From Senegalimassilia faecalis (lineage in GTDB: Bacteria; Actinomycetota; Coriobacteriia; Coriobacteriales; Eggerthellaceae), in NCBI RefSeq assembly GCF_004135645.1, contig NZ_SDPW01000001.1:372001-436000 (forward strand): a stretch of DNA of 64,000 bases, in the 5' to 3' direction. The notes below the pieces were generated by a model. That model was not told the DNA's origin and did no database searches. It worked only from the letters and a program-made list of their open reading frames with translations. The number at the start of each line of letters is the position of its first letter. Within the stretch, counting starts at the first letter, position 1. Both the position numbers and the translations under genes were made by a program. Below are positions 46,003-53,931 of this stretch, in pieces.

Positions 46003-46206
46003 ATGGACGAGAAGGTGGCGAAGACGCCGAGGCCGCACATGCTGGACGCCGACGAGGTCGCGGAGCTGCTGAGGATCAAGAAAGGCAGCGCCTACGAGGT
46101 GATCAGGAAGATAAACGCCGAGCAGGAGGCGCGCGGGCGCGTGGTTATCCGCGGACGCGTCCGGAGCGACGTCTTCGACGCCCTGTACTTCCCGGAGGTG
46201 GACTGA
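46003..46206 (+). CDS. Small excisionase-like DNA-binding protein
   Basis: The 67-residue protein has a MerR/Xis-like winged helix start (LDADEVAELLRIKKGSAYEVIRKINAE) and a basic wing (RGRVVIRGRV). This is the usual form of helix-turn-helix excisionases found directly before integrase genes. The ATG at 46003 has a strong GGAGGAG site. It ends one base before the integrase start, so the two are coupled. It probably bends the attachment site DNA to favour excision. Confidence 0.82.
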   Translation: MDEKVAKTPRPHMLDADEVAELLRIKKGSAYEVIRKINAEQEARGRVVIRGRVRSDVFDALYFPEVD

Positions 46207-46207
46207 C

Positions 46208-47278
46208 ATGCCCGTGTACAAGGATGGCAACAACGGCACGTTCTACGTGCAGTGCTACTACCGCGACGCCCGCGGCTCGAAGCGCCACAAGACGAAGCGC
46301 GGCTTCTCCTCCGAGGTGGAGGCCGCAGTGTGGGAGAGCCAGTTCAAGAGCCTTAACGGCGGGGCCATGGACATGACGTTCTCCGAGTTCGTCGAGGTGT
46401 ACGCCTCCGAGGTGAAGCCGCGCGTACGCGAGCACACGTGGATCACCAAGGAGTACATCATCAACGACAAGCTCGTGCCGTTCTTCGGAGACATGCGCAT
46501 GTGCGACGTGAGGCCGATCGACCTCATCAGGTGGCAAAACGAGCTCACCGAGCACCGGGACGCCGACGGGAAGCCCTGGGCGCCGACGTACCTGCGCACG
46601 GTGAACAACCAACTGAACGCCATCTTCAACCACGCCGAGCGCTACTACGGCCTCACCGACAACCCGGTGCGCAGGGTCGACAAGATAGGCTCGAAGAAGG
46701 GCGGCGAGATGCAGTTCTGGACCAAGGACGAGTACCTGAGGTTCAGCGAGGCGGTCATGGACAAGCCGCTGTCGTTCCACGCCTTCGAGCTGCTGTACTG
46801 GACGGGCATACGCTGCGGCGAGCTCCTGGCGCTCACGCCGTCCGACTTCATGCTGGATAGCTCGCGGCTGCGCATCAACAAGTCGTACCAGAGCCTCCAC
46901 GGCGTGGACACCGTGACCGACCCCAAGACGCCCAAGTCCGTGCGCACGATCGTCATGCCCGCCTTCCTTCGCGACGAGATGGCGGACTTCATCGAGATGC
47001 GCGACGACGTCGCCCCCGACGAGCGCCTGTTCGCCGTGACCAAGCACTTCCTGGCCCACGAGATGGAGCGCGGGTGCAAGGCGTCGGGCGTGAAGCGCAT
47101 CCGCATACACGACATACGCCACAGCCACGTGAGCCTGCTGATCGAGATGGGCTTCTCCGCGCTGGCCATCGCCGAGCGCATGGGCCACGAGGCGGTGGAC
47201 ATCACCTACCGCTACGCGCACCTGTTCCCCACGAAGCAGGACGAGATGGCCGCCGCGCTCGATGGAGCGAGGGGGTAA
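46208..47278 (+). CDS. Tyrosine integrase of the element
   Basis: The 356-residue recombinase has an N-terminal arm-binding beta-sheet domain (about 1-55; TFYVQCYYRDARGSKRHKTK), a SAM-like core-binding domain (about 58-160) and a catalytic domain. The catalytic residues are in YWTGIRCGELLAL (Arg), KTPKSVRTI (Lys), HDIRHSHVSLL (His, Arg), GHEAVDITYRYAHL (His and the Tyr nucleophile). It resembles Tn916- and phage-type integrases. Its position about 1.4 kb from the end of guaA suggests it catalysed integration at guaA. Confidence 0.93.
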   Translation: MPVYKDGNNGTFYVQCYYRDARGSKRHKTKRGFSSEVEAAVWESQFKSLNGGAMDMTFSEFVEVYASEVKPRVREHTWITKEYIINDKLVPFFGDMRMCDVRPIDLIRWQNELTEHRDADGKPWAPTYLRTVNNQLNAIFNHAERYYGLTDNPVRRVDKIGSKKGGEMQFWTKDEYLRFSEAVMDKPLSFHAFELLYWTGIRCGELLALTPSDFMLDSSRLRINKSYQSLHGVDTVTDPKTPKSVRTIVMPAFLRDEMADFIEMRDDVAPDERLFAVTKHFLAHEMERGCKASGVKRIRIHDIRHSHVSLLIEMGFSALAIAERMGHEAVDITYRYAHLFPTKQDEMAAALDGARG

Positions 47279-47283
47279 GCAAG

Positions 47284-47709
47284 ATGCCGTGCGAGAACAG
47301 CGCCCGCAAGCGCAGCAAGACGATGGCGTTTCGCTGCACGCCCGAGGAGCACAAGCTCATATGCGAGATGGCAGCCTGGAGCGGCATGAGCAGGCAGGAC
47401 TACATCATCGCCAAGCTCACCGATACCCAGGTCGAGGTGAGGCCCTCTGTAAGCGTGCAGAAGGCGTTGAAGGACTCGATGGCGGAGTTGTCCAAGGAAG
47501 TACGGCTGGCGGCCTCCTACGGCGAGCTGAGCGAGTCCCTGCAGCAGAGGATCGAGCTCGTGATGAGGTTCTTCCTGGCGCTCGGCGAGGGGGTTGAGGC
47601 ACCAGTGACGGAAGCGCCACCGCAAACCTCGCATTTGGAAGAGCCGACAACATCCGTCATGGATGCGGGCTCCGACACCGCAAGCATCTTCGAGATGGGG
47701 CGCATGTAA
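47284..47709 (+). CDS. Ribbon-helix-helix-like accessory protein (MobC-like)
   Basis: The 141-residue protein begins with a basic segment and SKTMAFRCTPEEHKLICEMAAWSGMSRQDYIIAKL, the pattern of a ribbon-helix-helix DNA-binding domain as in MobC-type relaxosome proteins. A helical region and a disordered Thr/Ser/Glu-rich tail follow. It starts six bases after the integrase stop and is probably cotranscribed with xis and int. No relaxase is seen in the window, so a mobilisation role is unproven; it could be a regulator. Confidence 0.65.
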   Translation: MPCENSARKRSKTMAFRCTPEEHKLICEMAAWSGMSRQDYIIAKLTDTQVEVRPSVSVQKALKDSMAELSKEVRLAASYGELSESLQQRIELVMRFFLALGEGVEAPVTEAPPQTSHLEEPTTSVMDAGSDTASIFEMGRM

Positions 47710-47712
47710 GGT

Positions 47713-49416
47713 TTAACGCCAGACCTCCAACGCCTTGTCCGCAAGCCATTCGGCGCGATCGGCGATATCGCCCTCGTCCCAAGACTCCTTCTCCAGGGCG
47801 CCGGCCATGGTCGCAAGGCCGGCGGCGCAGAGGGCAAGACCGTCCTTGTATCCCTTTCCCTGCTTCTTGGTGGGCCAATCGGCATCGCGGATGGAGGCGT
47901 TGAGCGAATGCGTGATGATGGCGAGGTTGCCGAGCGTGAGGAGCTTCCTGTCCCTTCGCGTGGCAGCCTCATCGTCGAGGGCTCCCCATTTGTTGCGCCA
48001 CTTCTTGGGCATCATGTGTTCGAGGGTGTACTGGTTGAACCCGAGCAGGGCCGTGCTGCTCATGCCTGGGCGAATGGCGCTTTCCAGCAGATAGAGAACG
48101 CCCTTGGACTGAAGGTTGTACAGACACGATTCCTCGAACGCCCTTCGAACCTCGTCATCGCCGGGCATGTACGTCGTCGCCTCTTCGTTTGCTTCAAGAG
48201 CCTTCCTCAGCGTCTCCGCGTCCTTCACCTCGTTCAGGATCAGCGAGGTGAACAGCCTGTTGTAGTTCTTCGTGGTCGCCTGAACCAGCGTTCGGCGGAC
48301 GATGTAGCTCTCAAGCAGGGCGAAGACCTCGGATTCCTCGCCCGAAGACTCCGCGTTCTTGCGAACGTAGAGCACGTACGGGATGAGCGTCGAGTTCTTG
48401 AGGCCGAATATCAGCACGTTCAGGCGCTCGACGCCGGGAGCGGAGGGGATGTCCGCGTCGCAGTAGCCGGGGTCGAACGTGGACTCGAACACCTCGGCAT
48501 ACGCCTTCATGCTGTCGAGGATCTCGTCCTTGTCTCCGTTGCAGTACCTGCCGATGAAGTCCTTGTAGGACTGGAAGAGGTTGGACGTGCGCGAATAGAA
48601 GAGCTTGTCCTCGGTCGTGACGCCGCGCTTCTTGTCCTGAACCAGGATCTGGAGGAACGCGTCGAAGAACAGGTCGACGAGCGTGCGCTTGATGCGCCCG
48701 GTAACGACCTCCTGCTCCCAATACTCCCTCTTCTCCGCCGTGGGTTCGAAGACGTCCTCCCAGCACTCCTTGAACGCCTGCTCGTTCTCGCGGTTGAAGA
48801 AGTAGTTCTTGAGGAGCTCCGCCGTCGTCAGGCGCACCCCGAGCGAGTTGATGGTGTCGAATATCTGCTGCTCGTCCTCGCCCTCGGTGAGATCGATGCA
48901 GACGAACTGGACGTTCGACTTGATCGTGTTCCTGTCGACCTTCTCTGGGTCGATGTTCTTGAGGAAATAGTTGTAGGCAAGGACGATGGACGAGGAGCCC
49001 TCGACAGGCTCGCAGCCCGTGGCGCTGACGACCTTCTCGAAATCCTGCCGGTCGTACTTGCCATGTCTCAAGGCGACTTCGCCGGTCTCCAGGACGAAAT
49101 CTCGCTCGAACAGCCTATCGGCGTCGATTCTCGCGCAGAGTGCCTTGAAGAAGATGACCATGGTCGTGAGGCGCTGCTGGCCGTCGATGACTGTGCGAAC
49201 CTCGGACACCTCGGACCAAGTGTTGCCGGAGGAGGCTTGCTTCAGGATGATCGAGCCCAGGAAATAAGGTCGCTTCGAAGCCGTGACGAACTCCATGTCG
49301 CCGAGGAAGCGCTCCCATTGCTCTTCTCCCCAGACGTACGCCCTTTGGTAGAAAGGTATTTCGAGCAGGCGCGATCCGTTGAACACGCCGCTTATCGTAG
49401 ATTTTCCTGCATCCAT
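47713..49416 (-). CDS. DUF262/DUF1524 protein, GmrSD-like type IV restriction enzyme
   Basis: The 567-residue protein has an N-terminal DUF262 ParB/sulfiredoxin-like domain (LEIPFYQRAYVW at about 18-29, the DGQQR motif at 78-82) and a C-terminal DUF1524 HNH-type nuclease domain (LEHMMPKKW with His467, then GNLAIITHSLNASI from about 496). This two-domain order is that of GmrSD and BrxU enzymes, which cut modified phage DNA and in GmrSD use the DGQQR motif with NTP. Here it is the last gene of a long minus-strand run, 70 bases after the SNF2 gene, so it may share the transcript. Substrate modification is unknown. Confidence 0.85.
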   Translation of the reverse strand: MDAGKSTISGVFNGSRLLEIPFYQRAYVWGEEQWERFLGDMEFVTASKRPYFLGSIILKQASSGNTWSEVSEVRTVIDGQQRLTTMVIFFKALCARIDADRLFERDFVLETGEVALRHGKYDRQDFEKVVSATGCEPVEGSSSIVLAYNYFLKNIDPEKVDRNTIKSNVQFVCIDLTEGEDEQQIFDTINSLGVRLTTAELLKNYFFNRENEQAFKECWEDVFEPTAEKREYWEQEVVTGRIKRTLVDLFFDAFLQILVQDKKRGVTTEDKLFYSRTSNLFQSYKDFIGRYCNGDKDEILDSMKAYAEVFESTFDPGYCDADIPSAPGVERLNVLIFGLKNSTLIPYVLYVRKNAESSGEESEVFALLESYIVRRTLVQATTKNYNRLFTSLILNEVKDAETLRKALEANEEATTYMPGDDEVRRAFEESCLYNLQSKGVLYLLESAIRPGMSSTALLGFNQYTLEHMMPKKWRNKWGALDDEAATRRDRKLLTLGNLAIITHSLNASIRDADWPTKKQGKGYKDGLALCAAGLATMAGALEKESWDEGDIADRAEWLADKALEVWR

Positions 49417-49486
49417 CCTTAAAGCCCTATCTTTCCTTCGCAGTTGTTACTTATGAGCCAATATCGTCAGTGCGCCGTTCGGCCTC

Positions 49487-51439
49487 TTAGTATTCCAGGC
49501 TCTTGGCATCTTCTCCCAGCAGGCGCTCGAAGACGATACGCAGGTCCTCGTCATCGAGGTAGCCGCCCTCAAGGCAGCCGCGGTCGATGGCGTCGAGCAT
49601 CGTCTGCTCCTTCTCCTTCAAGCGGTCGTAGATCACGGCGTCGAGGGATAGCTCCCTGCCGTCGCGCATGAACTTCTCGCGCATGAAGTAGTAGCGCGTC
49701 TTCTGGTCGTCGGGCAGGCCCAGACGGTGTATGCGGTCCTTTGACTGCAGCAGGTGCACCAAGTTGTAGCTGTACTCGAAATACACCGCGTCGTGGCAGA
49801 CGCTGTGCAGAGAGACCGACTCGGCAAGCGTCTGCGGGTTGGTCACGAGCACCCTGAAGCGCCCCGCGCGGAAGTCGTCCAGAATCTCGCGTCTCTCTTC
49901 CTGTGGCGTGGCGCCGTAGATCGCCTCTGCCGGAATCCCCATGGCGGCGAGGTCGCGGCGGAGGTTGCTGATGCTGCGTACGAAGATGCACCATACTATG
50001 ACGGGGCGGCCTTCGGCGACGATGCGCTCCACGAGCCGCTCGCACGCCACGAGCTTCGAGCTCGGGCGGCTTCGCTCGATGGCCTCGTAGAACGTCTGCG
50101 AGAAGTCGACGTAGTCGATATCCGAGTAGTCATCGCCGACCTGGTCGAGCACGTACTCGAGGTCGCCTGGGTCCACTGCAGAGCAGAGCATCTCGGGGTC
50201 GCTCTCGAGCTGCAGGGTGCGTATGATCCTCGCGAGCGCGTTGGGGCAAGACGCGTACAGGACTCGCAGCAATGTGTCCTCATCGGGCGTCGCCTCGACC
50301 TCCACGATCTCGTCGGGCTCCGGGCGCGGCACGCCGAGCTCGTCCTTGTTCGTTCGGCAGAAGAAGGGCGCCAGGCTGTCGTTGAGGCTTGCCTGGAGGT
50401 CCGCATCGGGCGCGCGGAGCTCGCCCGGCTCGTAGCCGAAGAACGTGTCGTAGTCCTCGGGGTACAGGATGTGCAGCAGGTTGTAGATGTCCTGGTAGGT
50501 GTTCGGGATGGGCGTTCCCGTAAGGGCGATCACGAACTTCGCGCCGTCGGCCGCCTCGAGCGCGGCTTCCGCGCGCCTGCCGCCGATGGCCTTCACCCGG
50601 TGCACCTCGTCGAAGACGAGCAGGGTCTGGTCGGGGATGATGGCATGCAGCTCCCGCACGTAGCCCGAGAGCGACTCGTAGTTGAACGTGAACAGGTTGC
50701 ACGCGCCGCTGTCGAGCGACAGCGCGTTGCGCCTGCGCTCGGTCGACATCGCCGCTATGGCGGGGTCTCCCAGCGAGAAGCAGCTCAAAGGCAGCTTATC
50801 CCCGAAGGTGGCGACCCACTCCTTCTCCCACGACTCGAAGCCGTTCTTGGGGCAAACCACCACGATGCGGCGCGCGAGCCCCAAATGGCGAAGGTAGGCG
50901 AACACGCCGAGCACCGTCGCGGTCTTGCCGGCGCCGGGCACCGAGAAGTCGGCCGCGCGCCCAACCGTCGCCATGAAGAAGGCGTCGAGCATCTGCCGGT
51001 CGCGCAGGGGACGCACCATCGAGGCGTTCACTACGTCGCGGAACTCCCGGAAGCGCGGCCCCAGCTGGGGGTCGTCGGCGATGCCCTCGGCGGTCTGCGC
51101 CTTGATGGCCAACCCCACCTCGGAGCGCTCGCGGATGTAGGTCTCGCCGGCGTTCACGAAGGCGCCGAAGCTCGGGTCAACCGCGACCTCGACGCCGTGG
51201 CCGTCGGCCTCCATGATCGCCTCGAGCATGTCCTGGCACTCGCGAAGGCCCATGCCGCCGTCGAGTAGGATGCGGTCGCGATCGGTGCCGTCGACGGCGC
51301 TCGCCGGGTAGTACAGCCAGGCGCGCCATGCGGCCGAGGCCATGAACGAGGCGATGTCTTGCCCCTCGATGCGCAGGTACATGCCGGGGCGCGCCTCGTC
51401 GTAGCAGACGACGGCCCTAGGCGCGCTCATCGATCTCAC
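49487..51439 (-). CDS. SNF2-family DEAD/DEAH helicase of the defence-like block
   Basis: The 650-residue superfamily 2 ATPase has a divergent N-terminal domain (about 1-145), then Walker A SVPGAGKT (166-173), motif Ia VVVCPKNGFESWEKEW, DEVH (277-280), TGTPIPN (307-313) and the second RecA domain with VLVTNPQTLAESVSLH and LLQSKDRIHRLG. The SxxLH and Q-x-x-DR-x-HR pattern fits the SNF2 group. SNF2 proteins translocate on double-stranded DNA; family members serve DISARM, Dpd and other defence systems. Its start overlaps the ParB-like gene by 23 bases (a second start at 51430 is possible), so the two products are coupled. No nuclease domain is recognised in it. Confidence 0.88.
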   Translation of the reverse strand: MRSMSAPRAVVCYDEARPGMYLRIEGQDIASFMASAAWRAWLYYPASAVDGTDRDRILLDGGMGLRECQDMLEAIMEADGHGVEVAVDPSFGAFVNAGETYIRERSEVGLAIKAQTAEGIADDPQLGPRFREFRDVVNASMVRPLRDRQMLDAFFMATVGRAADFSVPGAGKTATVLGVFAYLRHLGLARRIVVVCPKNGFESWEKEWVATFGDKLPLSCFSLGDPAIAAMSTERRRNALSLDSGACNLFTFNYESLSGYVRELHAIIPDQTLLVFDEVHRVKAIGGRRAEAALEAADGAKFVIALTGTPIPNTYQDIYNLLHILYPEDYDTFFGYEPGELRAPDADLQASLNDSLAPFFCRTNKDELGVPRPEPDEIVEVEATPDEDTLLRVLYASCPNALARIIRTLQLESDPEMLCSAVDPGDLEYVLDQVGDDYSDIDYVDFSQTFYEAIERSRPSSKLVACERLVERIVAEGRPVIVWCIFVRSISNLRRDLAAMGIPAEAIYGATPQEERREILDDFRAGRFRVLVTNPQTLAESVSLHSVCHDAVYFEYSYNLVHLLQSKDRIHRLGLPDDQKTRYYFMREKFMRDGRELSLDAVIYDRLKEKEQTMLDAIDRGCLEGGYLDDEDLRIVFERLLGEDAKSLEY

Positions 51440-52628
51440 CGATCAGCTCTTCCACCTTGTCGGCGACGGCAACGAGGTTGCGGCGCACCTTCTCGAGCTC
51501 GTCGGGTCCCAGCACGTCGAGCATCTCGGGAAGGATCTTCTCGAGCTCGGAGAGGCAGTCGGCGGATTTCTTGGCGGGCGTGTCCATGAGCTTGACGCGG
51601 CGCACGGTCTCTCTTGCGCGGTCGCCTGCGCGCTTGAAGCCGTCGACGAGGTTGCCGTCCGAGCGCAGCTCGCTCACCTTCTCGCGCGTGAGGGCGTCGG
51701 GACCCATCTTCTCGAGGAGCTCGGACATGGCCTGCAGCTCGGCGGCCTTGAAGTCGGCCTCCGCATCCGTGCCTGCCACGCTGCCGAAGTCTCTCACGTA
51801 TCGGGTGATGTCGCCCTCGGGCTGCACCACCATGTTGGCGAACATGAGTCGTTTGACAAGCTGTTTGTCGCGCCTGTTGTCGTACTTCTTCAGCACGCGG
51901 CTGAACTCGCCCAAGGGGCCATCGACCTTGAGGGCGCGGGCGAGGTGGTACTGCTCGGGGGCCTGGCAGAATTCGAGGAACTCCTCCATGTACTGGGCGC
52001 GGTCGACGAGTTTTTTCACCTCCGCCTCGGTCATGCCCGTCGCGTTGCCGTACTCCGCAGGGGTTATGAGGTGGTTCTTAACCACGTCGCGGTATACGCC
52101 GACGAGGCGGTCGACGGGATCGTACGCCACCTTCTCCTCTTCGCCGATTTGGATGGCGAGCTCGAGCAGCTTGATGCGCTTGGGGTCGCTGCCTGTGGCG
52201 TCGTCGAGGATGGCGGCCTCGAACCAGCCCGCCTCGTTGTTCGCCCGCGCGAGGCGGCGGACGCAGGTCAGGCGTCGGTTGCCGTCGATGACGCGTCCGT
52301 CGTTGAGCACGATGCCCGGCCTAAGCTGGCCGCGAAGGGCGATGCTCTTCTCGGTCTTCCTGAGCGCGCCGGGGTTGCTCTCGACGATGAAGTCCTCGAT
52401 GACGCCGTTGTACTCGTCGCGGCCAAGGGCGAGCAGATCCGCGCCCTGCGCGGAGTTGTACTCGCTTACCCAAGTGGCGATGCGGTCGTTCTGGTCGTTG
52501 TAGAACAGCAGATCGCACTTGATGCGGTAGATGTCGAAGTCGCGCGTCACGTTGTCGATGGAGTGCTTCTCCTTGCGACCCGTCGGCAGGACGTTGCCAG
52601 TCGCGATCCCTTCCTCAAGCAAGCTCAT
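51417..52628 (-). CDS. ParB-like protein with DGNRR motif
   Basis: The 403-residue protein has a ParB/sulfiredoxin-like domain (about 70-135) with the motif VIDGNRRLTCVRRLA (114-128), which in ParB binds CTP and in DndB/DGQHR and DUF262 relatives acts on nucleotides. A helix-turn-helix-like segment follows (about 195-220; TPAEYGNATGMTEAEVKKLVD), then helical regions rich in charged residues. It overlaps the upstream unrecognised gene by 14 bases and the downstream SNF2 gene by 23. There is no parA, so partitioning is unlikely; it may load or signal to the SNF2 protein. Confidence 0.8.
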   Translation of the reverse strand: MSLLEEGIATGNVLPTGRKEKHSIDNVTRDFDIYRIKCDLLFYNDQNDRIATWVSEYNSAQGADLLALGRDEYNGVIEDFIVESNPGALRKTEKSIALRGQLRPGIVLNDGRVIDGNRRLTCVRRLARANNEAGWFEAAILDDATGSDPKRIKLLELAIQIGEEEKVAYDPVDRLVGVYRDVVKNHLITPAEYGNATGMTEAEVKKLVDRAQYMEEFLEFCQAPEQYHLARALKVDGPLGEFSRVLKKYDNRRDKQLVKRLMFANMVVQPEGDITRYVRDFGSVAGTDAEADFKAAELQAMSELLEKMGPDALTREKVSELRSDGNLVDGFKRAGDRARETVRRVKLMDTPAKKSADCLSELEKILPEMLDVLGPDELEKVRRNLVAVADKVEELIGEIDERA

Positions 52629-53928
52629 TTCGTGCCTCCTTCTTCCATGCCTCCATGGATGAGTAATATGCGTCCCCGATGTCGTCGTAGTAGACGTCGG
52701 AGTTGTAAATGGTCGTCGTCAGAAGCGGTGCCGGGCACGTGATGCCCAGATCGTTCGCGAGCAGTCTCGGCAGGTCATCGCGCTCGATTCCCTCATGGTG
52801 GGCGACGATCCACTCGATGAGGTCGGCTGCGGAAAGCCGCCCCTCGCCTCCGGCGACGAACACCTTGGTTCCGGCGAGCGTGCAGCTGCGCAGGAGCCCT
52901 CCCGCGTCGAGCAGTCCCTCGTAGAAGTCGTCGGGCATGTCCAGCCCGTACAGCGGATGCGGAGTGGCGCCGCCCGCGCGCAGGCTCGCCACGGTGAAGG
53001 GCTCGCCTTCGGGCGCATCCACGCTCACCGCGGGCGCGTACGACTCGATGTCCGCCATGCGCGCGCCTAGCACGTCGTGCAGCCGCGAGAACGAGATGTA
53101 GCTGTCGCCCTCGTAGAGAAGTAAGCGGTGGTCCGAAAGCGCCTGGCGCAGCACCTGGCGGAAGGCGGGGTGCTGCCACACGGCGTTCTCGAAGCCGGCG
53201 TCGCCCTTCGCGAAAGACGGATGCTCGGCCAGCAGCCGCGTGAAGTGGTCGTTCGGGGTGCTCCCTTCTCGGAAGAGCAAGCCGCGGTCCTCGTAGTAGC
53301 CCGCATCCTCGATGCCGCGGTCGAGCGCTTCGGGCGGATCGTCGGGAAACTCGAAGGCGAAGCGCCGACGCACGAGGCCTTCGTCGCAGATGCGGCCGGC
53401 AAGCTCCCGGGCAAGGAAGCCCTCGAGGGTGGGTGCCTCGCGCTCGGTGTCGTGCGCTACGGGCACATCCGCACGGGAGGCCGGGGCGCCCGTCGGGCAT
53501 TCAGCGACCTCGACGCCAAGCCACTCCGAGAAGCTCACGTCCGCGGGCTCGGCGAACAGGTCGAGCCATATCGCGGCGATGCCTGCGCTGAAGCCGTATT
53601 CGCGCTCGTAGGCTTTCGCGGCGACGTTTCTGGGCTCGTCCGCATGGCGCTCGGCGAAGGCGCGCACCTGACGGCGGCGGTCGACCTTGCCGAACCCGAC
53701 AGAGAGGTGGTCGCCCAGGGTGACGCCCTCGTCTGCGTTCCAGAAGACCTGCTTCAGCTCATCGTAGAGAGCGATGGGCGTGGTGATCCCCACGCGCCTT
53801 AGCTCATTGCGCGAGACGCGAAAGACTAGACGGGCGCAAAGTTCGGTATCCTCACGCCGTGCCGCACTCACCGCCGCTCGCGCAGCCTCTGCACGCCCAT
53901 CCTGTTTGCTGTCGACTACTTCCGCCAC
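52615..53928 (-). CDS. Unrecognised protein of the defence-like block
   Basis: I do not recognise this 437-residue protein. It is acidic overall, with no membrane segment and no Walker or nuclease motif that I can identify. The N-terminal part (about 20-130) is helical with a helix-turn-helix feel (RNVAAKAYEREYGFSAGIAAIWLDLF). A middle linker is Pro/Ala-rich, and the C-terminal half is Asp/Tyr/Leu-rich and ends in a segment with many Tyr and Asp residues (TTTIYNSDVYYDDIGDAYYS). It starts three bases after the nuclease-helicase stop and overlaps the ParB-like start by 14 bases, so it belongs to the same operon and probably the same complex. Confidence 0.75.
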   Translation of the reverse strand: MAEVVDSKQDGRAEAARAAVSAARREDTELCARLVFRVSRNELRRVGITTPIALYDELKQVFWNADEGVTLGDHLSVGFGKVDRRRQVRAFAERHADEPRNVAAKAYEREYGFSAGIAAIWLDLFAEPADVSFSEWLGVEVAECPTGAPASRADVPVAHDTEREAPTLEGFLARELAGRICDEGLVRRRFAFEFPDDPPEALDRGIEDAGYYEDRGLLFREGSTPNDHFTRLLAEHPSFAKGDAGFENAVWQHPAFRQVLRQALSDHRLLLYEGDSYISFSRLHDVLGARMADIESYAPAVSVDAPEGEPFTVASLRAGGATPHPLYGLDMPDDFYEGLLDAGGLLRSCTLAGTKVFVAGGEGRLSAADLIEWIVAHHEGIERDDLPRLLANDLGITCPAPLLTTTIYNSDVYYDDIGDAYYSSMEAWKKEARNELA

Positions 53929-53931
53929 GCG

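Noticed and set aside
51417-52628. ParB-like gene as a plasmid or chromosome partition gene
   Set aside because: No parA or parS-like sites are nearby and it is embedded in and overlaps a defence-like operon.
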